Source: Bacteroidia bacterium (lineage in GTDB: Bacteria; Bacteroidota; Bacteroidia; Flavobacteriales; Flavobacteriaceae). Taken from it: a stretch of 54,065 nt of DNA. This document shows positions 25,426-34,220 of the stretch, in pieces. How positions within the stretch are numbered: position 1 is the first letter of the stretch; the number at the start of each line of letters is the position of its first letter. The notes below the pieces were generated by a model. The model did no database searches and was not told the origin of the DNA. It saw nothing but the letters and a program-made list of their open reading frames with translations. The position numbers and the translations under genes were made by a program. The stretch spans positions 1 to 54,065 of the forward strand of contig JAUIBH010000017.1 of NCBI GenBank assembly GCA_030427985.1. The letters run 5' to 3'.

Positions 25426-25921
25426 AGCTATGTTTTTTTGTCAATTCTTCTCTTACTGTTTTTCGTGCCCTGGACAGTGTTACCCGTACTGCAGTGGGTT
25501 TCATATCCAATAACTCGCATATCTCGTCAAATTCGTATTGCTCCACATCGCGCAGTTGCAATACCATTTTTTGCTGTTCCGGCAATTCTTCCATGATGCG
25601 TTCCATCCAACTTACACTGTCCTCCGCCTCCAATTGGCTTTGTAACGAGGTGTTTTCGTCACTGTAATTGCTGTGCACCAGTTTTAGGTTACCGGCCTGT
25701 TTGGATTTTAATCGGTCCAAACAAAAATTCTTGGTCATGGTCATGGCAAAGGCCTCCACATTATTATAGGTTTCCATCACCTCGTTCTTTGACCATAGTT
25801 TCAGCAAAATTTCCTGAGTGGCGTCTTCTGCTTCCTCCCGCGATACCAACAGGCGCTTTGCCAGTCGGTAGAGCTTGTCCTTAAAGGGCATCACCACATT
25901 TAAAAATTCAGCTTGTTTCAT
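25412..25921 (-). CDS. ECF-type RNA polymerase sigma factor
   Basis: The 169-residue protein has sigma region 2 (DKLYRLAKRLLVSREEAEDA, then TQEILLKLW, and later AFAMTMTKNFCLDRLKSK) and region 4 with a helix-turn-helix (LPEQQKMVLQLRDVEQYEFD, then EICELLDMKPTAVRVTLSRA). The ATG at 25921 is preferred over an in-frame TTG at 25942, because it puts the start about 50 bases after an ECF promoter. It overlaps the putative anti-sigma gene and leads a four-gene operon. Autoregulation is likely from the promoter described separately. Confidence 0.94.
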   Translation of the reverse strand: MKQAEFLNVVMPFKDKLYRLAKRLLVSREEAEDATQEILLKLWSKNEVMETYNNVEAFAMTMTKNFCLDRLKSKQAGNLKLVHSNYSDENTSLQSQLEAEDSVSWMERIMEELPEQQKMVLQLRDVEQYEFDEICELLDMKPTAVRVTLSRARKTVREELTKKHSYGIG

Positions 25922-25969
25922 TGGTTGTTTTCGTTGTTTCAAGTCATATTTATCGACCTACACTATCAC

Positions 25970-25995
25970 GACGACACATATCGAAATTTGTTACA
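25970..25995 (-). promoter_or_regulatory. Probable autoregulated ECF promoter of the sigma operon
   Basis: On the minus strand the sequence reads TGTAAC, then 16 bases after the AAC comes CGTC. AAC-N16-CGTC is the classical spacing of ECF sigma promoters (-35 AAC, -10 CGTC). It is about 50 bases before the sigma ATG. The -35 overlaps a 7+7 palindrome TTACAAA-AAA-TTTGTAA (25991-26007), which could bind a regulator or just be AT-rich. Confidence 0.7.
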
Positions 25996-26132
25996 AAAAA
26001 TTTGTAATCTGCGTTTATGTGCCTATTTTGTAGCACAAATTCGTAAGAATTTTTTGAAATCGCCGCCTAAACTTACCAACCTCCTTTATTTATATTGGAA
26101 TGAAAATTGAGGAATTCCGTAAAAGCTTAGCT

Positions 26133-27626
26133 ATGAAAAAATATGTTCTTCTGTTCTTGGGACTATCATTATTGGTATTTGCTTGCAACAGTGATGATGA
26201 CCAAATTAAAAATGGAGAAACACCACAATTGCTGGCCGGGTCCGATGCCATACCCCAACATTTTATGTGGCAGGCCATGAACCTCTGGTATTTTTGGCAG
26301 GGCGATGTAGATGTCCTTTCTGATACTAGATTCAACTCAGATAAACAATACACCGAATTTTTGGAGCAAACTCCAAATCCTGCTGATTTTTATTATGACG
26401 TTCTTCTCTTTGGCGAAGACCGCTTCAGTTTTTTGAACGACGACTATACCGAACTGGTCAATAATCTTTCGGGGGTGTCCCGAAGCAATGGACTGGAGTT
26501 TAATCTGATGCAGTTTGCTGAAGGGGACGGCGTCTTTGGATATGTACTGTACATTGTTCCTGATTCTGATGCTTCCACAAAAAACATTCAAAGGGGAGAT
26601 ATTTTTACCCGGGTCAATGGCCAACAACTCACCGTTGATAATTACATCAGCCTATTGTATGGAAGCAATGCTACTTATACCTTGGGCATGGCAGATATTG
26701 AGGGGAATCAAATAGTGGACAATGATACGGAAGTAACCCTGACCAAGATTGAAAACCAAGTAGAAAACCCTATTCTGGTGGCTGAAACTCTTGATGTTAA
26801 TGGAACAAAGGTCGCGTATTTAATGTACAATCGGTTCTTGAGCAATTTTAATGAGCAACTCAATGCTGCTTTCGGTGAATTTGTCGCCGAAGGTGCCACC
26901 GAACTGGTTCTGGACATGAGATACAATCCCGGAGGGTCAGTTAACACATCTCGACTTTTGGCCAGTATGATCTACGGAACCAATACCAATGACCTTTATA
27001 TTAGACAACGTTGGAACGCTAAGGTGCAACAACAACTCACCGATGAGCAATTGGAGGATTATTTTGCCAGTTCCACGGGTGCCAGCTCCATCAATTCGTT
27101 GAACCTCGATAGGGTTTTTGTGATTGCTACCAACGATTCAGCTTCGGCCAGCGAACTGGTCATGAACGGTCTAGTACCCTATGTTGATGTTATCCATATT
27201 GGAGAAACCACAAGAGGTAAAAATGAATTCTCCATTACCTTAGTGGACGACCCCGGTAACGCCTTTATTTATGCAAGTGACCGGGAGGATGAAATAAACC
27301 CAAACAATAGCTGGGGGATTCAACCTTTGGTTGGACGCAACGAAAATGCCGATGGATTTTATGATTATACCGATGGTCTTGTTCCAGATATCATTCAGTT
27401 GGAAGATATCGCTAATCTTGGCGTGCTTGGCGACCCCAACGAACCGCTTTTAGCCCGAGCCTTGCAAGAAATCACCGGAGTTTCCGCCAAAAAGAGCTTT
27501 ACAGCACAAATACCGGCCAAATCCTTTGCCAGCTCAAGGTTTCATACTCCTACAAAAGACAATATGTATTTGGACAAGCCTCTGGATATTGATTTCACTC
27601 AGATTAACAATCTTGTAATCGAATAA
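26133..27626 (+). CDS. S41 family (C-terminal processing) protease, lipoprotein
   Basis: The ATG at 26133 gives 497 residues with a lipobox VFAC (Cys18); an upstream ATG at 26100 would place 11 charged residues before the signal peptide and is less likely. There is a PDZ-like region around residues 130-190 and the S41 protease core (VAYLMYNRF, LVLDMRYNPGGSVNTS). The SASASE motif at about 336-341 should hold the catalytic Ser (338). It is extracytoplasmic. Divergent from the ECF sigma operon with a 190-base shared spacer, so it may be part of the same envelope-stress response, though no ECF promoter is visible on its side. Confidence 0.92.
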   Translation: MKKYVLLFLGLSLLVFACNSDDDQIKNGETPQLLAGSDAIPQHFMWQAMNLWYFWQGDVDVLSDTRFNSDKQYTEFLEQTPNPADFYYDVLLFGEDRFSFLNDDYTELVNNLSGVSRSNGLEFNLMQFAEGDGVFGYVLYIVPDSDASTKNIQRGDIFTRVNGQQLTVDNYISLLYGSNATYTLGMADIEGNQIVDNDTEVTLTKIENQVENPILVAETLDVNGTKVAYLMYNRFLSNFNEQLNAAFGEFVAEGATELVLDMRYNPGGSVNTSRLLASMIYGTNTNDLYIRQRWNAKVQQQLTDEQLEDYFASSTGASSINSLNLDRVFVIATNDSASASELVMNGLVPYVDVIHIGETTRGKNEFSITLVDDPGNAFIYASDREDEINPNNSWGIQPLVGRNENADGFYDYTDGLVPDIIQLEDIANLGVLGDPNEPLLARALQEITGVSAKKSFTAQIPAKSFASSRFHTPTKDNMYLDKPLDIDFTQINNLVIE

Positions 27627-27651
27627 AAAAAGCGGCCAATGGCCGCTTTTT
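27627..27651. terminator. Bidirectional terminator between S41 protease and btuB
   Basis: An 11-base perfect stem (AAAAAGCGGCC/GGCCGCTTTTT) with AAT loop starts right after the S41 stop at 27626 and ends 3 bases before the receptor stop at 27654. With A-rich and T-rich flanks it serves both convergent genes. Confidence 0.92.
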
Positions 27652-27653
27652 CA

Positions 27654-29516
27654 TTATAGATTCAAATTCATTCCTATCCTGAAATTTCGTCCCCGTGTTG
27701 TAAACCCGAGAATTTCAGTGTAATCTTCATTCAACAGATTATCTGCACTCAAGAAAAAGTTGAGTTTATTGGGAATCACCTCATGACCAACATATAGATT
27801 CACTAACGAAAAGGATTCCAAAGCAACATCGGTAAAAGTGTTGAAATCGGTATCAAATCGCTCACCGGTGTAGGCATAATTCAACGTTATATTGGTGGTC
27901 TCACAAAGCTGGTATCCCACATTCAAATTGGCTTTGTGTTTTGGAATGCGAATGGCATTATCTCCCTTTCGTTCCGTAAAAGTGTAATTGGCATCCAAAG
28001 TCAATGCATCAAAAGGATTCCATGAAGCTTCCACCTCTACCCCATTGGCATCAATTTCCTCCAATAGGTTAATACTCATGAAATTCTGGTCATAGCCAAT
28101 GGTATTTTTCTCATTACGGTCAAAATACAAAGCACTTATCCTGAATTTTTTGTTGATGGTGTATTCAATCCCTCCTTCAAGCGTTCTGTTCTCCTCAGGT
28201 TCCAAGTTGGGGTTGCCTCCAAACGCCCCAAACAATTGGGTCAAATTTGGCGTGATGTACGAAGTGGCATAAGAACCTAACAACTTCACATAGCCTTCGG
28301 AAGTTGAAAAAACATAAGATGGGTTCACATTGTAGACAAAGTGGTTTCCATATTCAGAATGGGTGTTGAATCGTCCTCCTACATTCAGGTTCAATCCAAA
28401 ATCAGAAACATAAACCACATTGGCATACGGATCCAAAATGGTAAATTCTGCCTCATCCGAAAAAACCGCCTCATCCTTGCTGTAATTCACACCCAAAATG
28501 GTATGCCAACTATCCGCAAAAATATATTTGTTGTACAGGTCTACCACCAAATTGTTGCCTTCAGTGGTACTTTCCCCAAACGTGTCTTTGGAATTGGTCT
28601 CGTAATCGGTATAGGCGGCATTCAGTTGAATGGAACCCTTGCCATAACCAAAAGACGACGAAACCCCTACCCTTTTTTGGTCGTTCTTGCCAAGGTTGGG
28701 TGCCTCAGCTGAGGAAGCATCGTACTCATTACTGTACTTCGTTTGATTTCCATATACGGATACTTCAAAATCTTTGGAGAATTGATAGCCCAGTCGTGCA
28801 TTGGTGCTGTAATGGGAAAAAACATCCTCCTCATTTTCTGGAGTGACCGATGCGGAAAGTCCACTGCGATAGCGATTAGAAAAATCCACAGCATAGCTGA
28901 ACTTATCCAGTGTACCATTCACGGACGCCGAATTGGCAAAACTACCCAGATTGTAATTTTGTTCTTCAGCAGTTTGACTGGTTCCTACACTGCTTTGAAA
29001 ATTACCCGCAATAGGCTTTTTGGTACTCTTTTTTGTGGTGATGTTGATAACTGCCGTAGCAGCATTGGTTCCATAAAGTGTGCTTGCCGCCCCTTTAATA
29101 ATTTCAATAGACGCAATGGTGGATGGCGACAATAACCGAAGATCGTATTCCGGTGAAAAGGTGGAGGGGTCAGAAACCCGAACCCCATCAATCAGCACCA
29201 AGACCTGTTTTCCGCGGCCGCCTCGGGCAAAAACGCCCAAAACATCGCCATCACGACCGCGACTTCCGGCGATTTCAATACCGCTTTTGGTGTTGATGAT
29301 TTCAGCCACCGTTCGGCCTTGATTTCGCTCCAATTCCTGAGCAGTGATTTTGATCACTGTTTTTCCAGAATTTTCACGTTTCAATTCAAATTTGGAATCA
29401 CTTACCACCACTTCTTCTAATGCTTGCAGTGGAATGGAATCTTTCTGTTGTTCCTGTGCAGAAAGTCCGTTGCCTGCCAAAATAGCGGCAGATACCCATA
29501 AATAACTTTTTTTCAT
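27654..29516 (-). CDS. btuB: TonB-dependent receptor, BtuB-like (cobalamin)
   Basis: A 620-residue outer-membrane receptor: signal peptide (1-20), plug domain (about 45-150, with EVVVSDSKFELKRENSGKTV, VAEIINTKSGIEI and the IEIIKGAASTLYGTNAATAVINI segment), then a 22-strand barrel ending in NFRIGMNLNL with a C-terminal aromatic-hydrophobic strand. Size and plug sequence match BtuB vitamin B12 receptors. The upstream cobalamin riboswitch on the same strand supports cobalamin or corrinoid as substrate. Energised by TonB/ExbBD, not in this window. The inner-membrane transporter genes are divergent, immediately beyond the riboswitch. Confidence 0.9.
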   Translation of the reverse strand: MKKSYLWVSAAILAGNGLSAQEQQKDSIPLQALEEVVVSDSKFELKRENSGKTVIKITAQELERNQGRTVAEIINTKSGIEIAGSRGRDGDVLGVFARGGRGKQVLVLIDGVRVSDPSTFSPEYDLRLLSPSTIASIEIIKGAASTLYGTNAATAVINITTKKSTKKPIAGNFQSSVGTSQTAEEQNYNLGSFANSASVNGTLDKFSYAVDFSNRYRSGLSASVTPENEEDVFSHYSTNARLGYQFSKDFEVSVYGNQTKYSNEYDASSAEAPNLGKNDQKRVGVSSSFGYGKGSIQLNAAYTDYETNSKDTFGESTTEGNNLVVDLYNKYIFADSWHTILGVNYSKDEAVFSDEAEFTILDPYANVVYVSDFGLNLNVGGRFNTHSEYGNHFVYNVNPSYVFSTSEGYVKLLGSYATSYITPNLTQLFGAFGGNPNLEPEENRTLEGGIEYTINKKFRISALYFDRNEKNTIGYDQNFMSINLLEEIDANGVEVEASWNPFDALTLDANYTFTERKGDNAIRIPKHKANLNVGYQLCETTNITLNYAYTGERFDTDFNTFTDVALESFSLVNLYVGHEVIPNKLNFFLSADNLLNEDYTEILGFTTRGRNFRIGMNLNL

Positions 29517-29599
29517 TTCGTTTACGAGAATAAACGGGAGAATAGTATGATACCCATACGTAAACTTTTATCCCGAAAGTTTAACATTGTTTGTTTGAA

Positions 29600-29776
29600 T
29601 TTGGCAGGTCTCCTGACTTGTTTTATGCTATTTCACCTTCCCATCCTAAGCCGGACAGTGGTATTGAAGAAAACAACATCCCTAATGGGTGCCAAATCAA
29701 GTTTGGCATAAACTTACAGTTGCGGGAACAGCTCCGGATTTGCACCGGATTCCCTTTTAATCATGTAAAACCAAGT
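29600..29776 (-). ncRNA. Cobalamin (AdoCbl) riboswitch
   Basis: Read on the minus strand the element has the conserved order AAAAGGGAATCCGGTGCAAA, then GGAGCTGTTCCCGCAACTGT, the B12 box CCACTGTCCGG, GGATGGGAAGGTG, and AGTCAGGAGACCTGCC. It ends about 85 bases before the receptor ATG. Between it and the start is an AAACTTT/AAAGTTT hairpin that may be part of the expression platform. It should repress the receptor gene when cobalamin is plentiful. It is antisense to, and so does not lead, the btuF side. Confidence 0.97.
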
Positions 29777-29830
29777 CTTACATGAACCAAAAATTCAGCG
29801 CGAATGTAATCAATCTGTTTAATCTTTTCT

Positions 29831-29857
29831 TGCAAAAGTTAAATAATATTACTTTTG
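29831..29857 (+). promoter_or_regulatory. Candidate promoter of the btuFCD operon
   Basis: TTG (29830-29832) followed 17 bases later by TACTTTTG (29850-29857) fits the Bacteroidota TTG-N17-23-TAnnTTTG promoter. It ends 6 bases before the btuF ATG, which would imply an almost leaderless transcript. Confidence 0.45.
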
Positions 29858-29862
29858 GGCCT

Positions 29863-31020
29863 ATGGTGAAAAATCAGTTGCAATATCTCTTATTAAGCGG
29901 GTTTATTTTGATTTTCTTCATCGGCTGTGGTGAGAAAAAAAAGCCCATTCCCCTTGAACAAAATAGCTCTGAATCTGGGATTCACTATGCCACTGGTTTT
30001 TCCATCCAAAAGAACCCTGACTTTACCGAAATTGAGGTCACTTCGGCTTGGCCCGAAGCCGAAAAGAGTTTTACCTATGCCTTGGTTCCCAGAGAAAAAT
30101 TGGCATCCATGACATTTCCAAGGGATGTTTATGATGCCATCATTGCCACCCCTGTTCAGCGCATTGTGGTCACATCCACCACCCATATTCCTTCCTTGGA
30201 AGCATTGGGGGTCTTGAATAGTGTGGTCGGATTTCCTAATACAGACCTTATTTCCTCCAAAGAGGCCCGCAAATTGGTGAACGATGGACAGATTAAGGAA
30301 TTGGGCACCAATGAAAACATCAATACCGAAATGGTGCTGGAACTGAATCCTGAAGTGGTGATGGGTTTCGGAATAAACGATACCAACAAGGCATACAGCA
30401 CAATCCAACAATCCGGAATCGCAGTGGTCTATAATGGAGATTGGGTAGAACAGACTCCTTTGGGGAAAGCGGAGTGGATTAAATTCTTTGCTCCTTTCTT
30501 TCAAAGGGAAGAAGAGGCTGACCGAATTTTTTCGGAAATTGAAACGGCTTATACGGATGCAAAAAAAATGGCAAAACAAGCAACAGAAAAACCTACGGTC
30601 CTCACAGGCGGACTCTACAAAGACGTTTGGTATGTGGCCGGAGGAAAAAGCTGGATGGCCCAATTTTTAACCGATGCCAATGCGGATTACATCTGGAGTG
30701 AATCTGAAAATAGCGGAAGCATCGGATTGAGTTTGGAAGCTGTGCTTGAAAAAGGCCAAAAGGCCAATTTTTGGTTCAATCCATCTTCGCATACTACGTA
30801 TGAAGAGGTGAAGCAAACCAATGCTCACTATCAACAGTTTAAGGCCTTTGCTGATAGGAAAATCTATTCCAATGCGATTGAAAAAGGCGCAAAAGGCGGC
30901 TTGATTTTCTACGAATTGGCCCCACAACGACCGGATTTGGTGCTGAAAGACCTTATCCACATTTTGCACCCAGATGTTTTGCCCGATTACGAACCGTATT
31001 TCTTTAAACCCCTCCGCTAA
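29863..31020 (+). CDS. btuF: Cobalamin ABC transporter substrate-binding lipoprotein
   Basis: Starting at the ATG at 29863 (an in-frame ATG at 29782 adds 27 residues with no signal character), the 385-residue protein has lipobox FIGC (Cys22) and a type III periplasmic-binding fold. Fold landmarks are PVQRIVVTSTTHIPSLEALG, the long linker helix, and LSLEAVLEKGQKANFWFNPS. It should deliver the ligand to BtuC-BtuD. The FecB/BtuF-type fold also binds siderophores, but the adjacent riboswitch and BtuB-like receptor favour cobalamin. First gene of a tight plus-strand btuFCD operon. Confidence 0.85.
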   Translation: MVKNQLQYLLLSGFILIFFIGCGEKKKPIPLEQNSSESGIHYATGFSIQKNPDFTEIEVTSAWPEAEKSFTYALVPREKLASMTFPRDVYDAIIATPVQRIVVTSTTHIPSLEALGVLNSVVGFPNTDLISSKEARKLVNDGQIKELGTNENINTEMVLELNPEVVMGFGINDTNKAYSTIQQSGIAVVYNGDWVEQTPLGKAEWIKFFAPFFQREEEADRIFSEIETAYTDAKKMAKQATEKPTVLTGGLYKDVWYVAGGKSWMAQFLTDANADYIWSESENSGSIGLSLEAVLEKGQKANFWFNPSSHTTYEEVKQTNAHYQQFKAFADRKIYSNAIEKGAKGGLIFYELAPQRPDLVLKDLIHILHPDVLPDYEPYFFKPLR

Positions 31021-32052
31021 ATGCGCACACCAAAATCATATCGGTTTTCTTTTGTGCTGATTCTTTTGGCTTTATTGCTAGCATGGCTCTTGAACATTAG
31101 CTCGGGGTCGGTTACCATTCCGTTTAGTGCTACACTTTCCTCCTTGCTGGGCAAGCCTGTGGACGTTGCTTCATGGCAGTACATTATTTGGGAGTACCGT
31201 ATCCCCAAGGCATTTACCGCCATTTTGGTGGGTGGTGGGCTATCTTTGAGCGGATTGTTGATGCAGACCCTCTTCCGAAATCCGCTTGCTGGACCCTTTG
31301 TATTGGGAATCAGCTCAGGCGCCAGTTTAGGCGCCGCATTATTGCTGATGGGCACTTCACTTTTAACTGGATTGACTTCCATTGCTTTTTTAAGTGATAT
31401 TTCGCTTGCCATTGCAGCCAGTGTGGGTAGTTTTTTGGTGCTGCTTGTGGTAATGCTGGTCGCACAACGCATCAAGGATACCATGGCCTTGTTGATTATC
31501 GGGTTGATGTTTGGTAGCATCACCTCGGCTTTGGTCAGTGTTCTGGCCTATTTTTCCAGTGCGGAAAGTCTGCAACGCTTTATTTTTTGGTCTTTTGGAA
31601 GTGTAGGCGACCTCACTTCCGGACAAGTTTTCCTTTTGGCTGGTATTGTTCTTTTGGGAACCTTGCTTTCTATTCTGTCCATCAAGGCGCTAAATGCCTT
31701 TCTTTTGGGTGAAAATTACGCGTTGAGTCTTGGGGTTTCGCTAAAAAAATCAAGATTGCTGATTATCATTGCCACGGGTCTGTTGGCAGGCGGTATCACT
31801 GCTTTTGCTGGTCCAATAGCTTTTGTGGGATTGGCGGTACCCCATCTTACACGACAAATATTTGATACGATGGAGCATCGTATCCTGATTCCTGCCGTAT
31901 TTTTATATGGTGCCATTTTGATGATGCTATGCGATACACTAGCCCAGTTGCCCAACACCGCCAATGTATTGCCCATCAACGCAATCACTTCATTGGTCGG
32001 AGCTCCAGTGGTCATCTGGCTTTTGGTCCGAAAACGAAAAATGATGTTCTAA
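31021..32052 (+). CDS. btuC: FecCD-type ABC permease (cobalamin)
   Basis: A 343-residue integral membrane protein with about nine or ten helices. FecCD-family features are SSGSVTIPFSATL near the start, YRIPKAFTAILVGGGLSLSG, LLMQTLFRNPLAGPFVLGIS, SGASLGAAL, and the C-terminal AGPIAFVGLAVPHLTR that contacts the ATPase. Its ATG directly follows the btuF stop, and its stop overlaps the btuD ATG. A BtuC role is inferred from the riboswitch and receptor nearby. Confidence 0.9.
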   Translation: MRTPKSYRFSFVLILLALLLAWLLNISSGSVTIPFSATLSSLLGKPVDVASWQYIIWEYRIPKAFTAILVGGGLSLSGLLMQTLFRNPLAGPFVLGISSGASLGAALLLMGTSLLTGLTSIAFLSDISLAIAASVGSFLVLLVVMLVAQRIKDTMALLIIGLMFGSITSALVSVLAYFSSAESLQRFIFWSFGSVGDLTSGQVFLLAGIVLLGTLLSILSIKALNAFLLGENYALSLGVSLKKSRLLIIIATGLLAGGITAFAGPIAFVGLAVPHLTRQIFDTMEHRILIPAVFLYGAILMMLCDTLAQLPNTANVLPINAITSLVGAPVVIWLLVRKRKMMF

Positions 32053-32831
32053 TGTTCGAGCAGAAGAATTCCATAATCGCAGTAAAAGAATTGACCGTGG
32101 GTTACGGTTTAAAAGTGGTGGCGAGAAACATCAACCTTGATTTAGAGCCGGGCATACTTTGTGGAATAGTTGGCGTTAATGGCGTTGGAAAGTCGACTTT
32201 ATTGCGAACCCTGGCCAACTTTCAACCAAAGTTGGCCGGTACTATAGAAATCCAGAATAAGTTGTTGGAAAAACATTCTCCCTCAGAACTGGCGCAAAAA
32301 TTGAGCGTGGTGTTGACAGAACAACCCGCTTCAAAAAACTTGACCGTTCAGGAATTGATTGCCTTGGGGCGACAACCCTATACCAATTGGATTGGGACAT
32401 TGACTTCAACGGACAAAGAGCACATCCAAAAAAGTATGGATGCCTTTTTGTTGGAAAAACTTCGCCACAATAAATGCCATGAGTTGAGTGACGGCCAATT
32501 GCAACGCGTGTTGATTGCCCGGGCCATGGCTCAGGATACCTCGTTAATCTTGCTGGATGAGCCTACTACGCATTTGGACCTCTACCATAAGGTTCAGATT
32601 TTGAAATTGCTCCAGCAACTGGCACATCAAAACGAAAAAACCATCATTTTTACTACCCATGAAATTGATTTGGCCATTCAGTTATGTGATAAAATCTTGA
32701 TTTTGGACGGTGACACCAATCCCTTTGGCGACCCCTGCGAACTGATTGAACAGAAGCATTTTGAACGATTGTTTCCTTCGGAAATGGTACAGTTTGATGC
32801 CAAGACCGGTTCGTTTAAAGTGAATAAGTAA
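32052..32831 (+). CDS. btuD: ABC transporter ATPase (cobalamin)
   Basis: A 259-residue ATPase: Walker A GVNGVGKST (41-49), signature LSDGQ (Asp in place of the second Gly of LSGGQ, as in many iron/B12 ATPases), Walker B LILLDEPTTHLD and switch TTHE. The ATG at 32052 overlaps the btuC stop (TAATG). It should hydrolyse ATP to drive BtuC. Last gene of btuFCD; the closely similar iron-siderophore ATPases cannot be excluded from sequence alone. Confidence 0.9.
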   Translation: MFEQKNSIIAVKELTVGYGLKVVARNINLDLEPGILCGIVGVNGVGKSTLLRTLANFQPKLAGTIEIQNKLLEKHSPSELAQKLSVVLTEQPASKNLTVQELIALGRQPYTNWIGTLTSTDKEHIQKSMDAFLLEKLRHNKCHELSDGQLQRVLIARAMAQDTSLILLDEPTTHLDLYHKVQILKLLQQLAHQNEKTIIFTTHEIDLAIQLCDKILILDGDTNPFGDPCELIEQKHFERLFPSEMVQFDAKTGSFKVNK

Positions 32832-32891
32832 GTTTGTTTTCCTTTCCCCGCATCGGTTGGAATCCGTTATCTTTATCCTGTAGAAATCGTT

Positions 32892-34217
32892 ATGAGTACA
32901 GAATTGATTTACATTATTGTTGGAGTTTTGGCCTTGGCCATTGGGCTGTTTGTGGGCATGTACATTCAAAAATTAAAGATCAAATCCACCGAAAGTGTTT
33001 GGGAAGAGCGGGAACGGAAGTTCAATGAGTCTACTGATTCATTGAAACAGGAGTTGAAAGAAGTCCAAGAAAAAAAGTCTGAACTTGGAATACAACTGGC
33101 TAGAGAGGAAACGAAATTCAACAATTTGGAAATTAAGTTTTTGGAGCAAAAGGAAGAAGTAGAAAAACTTCAAGAAAAATTTACCAAGGAATTTGAGAAC
33201 CTGGCCAATAAGATTTTGGAGGAAAAAAGTGAGAAGTTCACAAAAAGTAATAAAGAAAACATTGAAAACATCCTTACTCCGCTCAACAAAAAGATAAAGG
33301 AGTTTGAGGAAAAAGTGGAGAAATCCCAAAAGGAAAACATCAGTATTCACTCCGCCTTGAAAGAACAGCTGCTCAATTTGCAGAGTCAAAACCTAAAAAT
33401 TACCCAAGAGGCCGAAAACCTCACCAAGGCCTTAAAAGGCGATAGCAAAATGCAAGGAAATTGGGGGGAATTGGTTTTGGAGCGAGTACTGGAGAAATCT
33501 GGCTTAGAGAAAGATAGAGAGTACAGTGTCCAACAAAGTTTTAAACGGGAAGATGGCAGCCGTGTTATGCCCGATGTCATTATACACCTTCCCGATGGCA
33601 AAAAAATGGTAGTGGACTCAAAAGTATCCTTAACGGATTACGAACGCTACACCAACGCAGAAGAAGATGACAAACCCAAATTTTTGAAGGACCATATCAA
33701 TTCACTACGTAGGCATGTAGAGCAATTGTCCTCCAAAAAATATGAGGATCTCTATGAAATGGAAAGTCCAGACTTTGTGTTGATGTTTGTTCCCATTGAG
33801 CCTGCTTTTGCCATTGCTGTGAATGAAGACAACTCATTGTACAACAAAGCCTTTGAGCAAAATATTGTTATTGTGACTCCATCAACATTGCTAGCCACCC
33901 TCCGAACCATCGATACCATGTGGAGTAACGAAAAGCAACAACGGAATGCTTTGGAAATTGCACGTCAAGCAGGAGCTCTTTACGACAAGTTTGTAGGTTT
34001 CATGAACGATTTGACCCAAGTGGGCAAAAAGATGGATGATGCCAAAGGTGAATACAAAAATGCTATGAATAAGTTGTTCGATGGACGTGGAAACATTGTC
34101 ACTAGCATTGAAAAATTGAGAACAATGGGGGCCAAAGCCAAAAAGGCTTTGCCAGAACCTATTTTAAAACGTGCTCATGAAGACGATTTTGAAGAAAATC
34201 CAAAACTTGAACTATAA
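32892..34217 (+). CDS. rmuC: DNA recombination protein RmuC
   Basis: RmuC limits inversions at short inverted repeats and has a nuclease-like core. The 441-residue protein has an N-terminal transmembrane helix (about 4-22), a long coiled coil (35-190), and the RmuC core: GDSKMQGNWGELVLERVLEK, GSRVMPDVIIHLPDGKKMVV, DSKVSL, and the segment beginning FVLMFVPIEPAFAIA. The D-x-K motif (DSK) is the nuclease-like signature. It is followed by the small membrane protein and thioesterase genes at 3 bases and an overlap, suggesting one operon. Confidence 0.95.
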   Translation: MSTELIYIIVGVLALAIGLFVGMYIQKLKIKSTESVWEERERKFNESTDSLKQELKEVQEKKSELGIQLAREETKFNNLEIKFLEQKEEVEKLQEKFTKEFENLANKILEEKSEKFTKSNKENIENILTPLNKKIKEFEEKVEKSQKENISIHSALKEQLLNLQSQNLKITQEAENLTKALKGDSKMQGNWGELVLERVLEKSGLEKDREYSVQQSFKREDGSRVMPDVIIHLPDGKKMVVDSKVSLTDYERYTNAEEDDKPKFLKDHINSLRRHVEQLSSKKYEDLYEMESPDFVLMFVPIEPAFAIAVNEDNSLYNKAFEQNIVIVTPSTLLATLRTIDTMWSNEKQQRNALEIARQAGALYDKFVGFMNDLTQVGKKMDDAKGEYKNAMNKLFDGRGNIVTSIEKLRTMGAKAKKALPEPILKRAHEDDFEENPKLEL

Positions 34218-34220
34218 ACC

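Noticed and set aside
25922..25942. Upstream TTG start for the sigma factor
   Set aside because: It adds seven charged residues; the ATG at 25921 better matches other ECF sigma N-termini.
29591..29785. A plus-strand ORF in the spacer upstream of btuF
   Set aside because: It is the reverse of the cobalamin riboswitch and has no coding character.
29782..29862. btuF starting at ATG 29782
   Set aside because: The extra 27 residues overlap a plausible promoter and the lipoprotein signal begins at 29863.
29893..30663. A 256-codon minus-strand ORF opposite btuF
   Set aside because: Low-complexity, Phe/His-rich shadow with no motif, lying opposite a supported gene.
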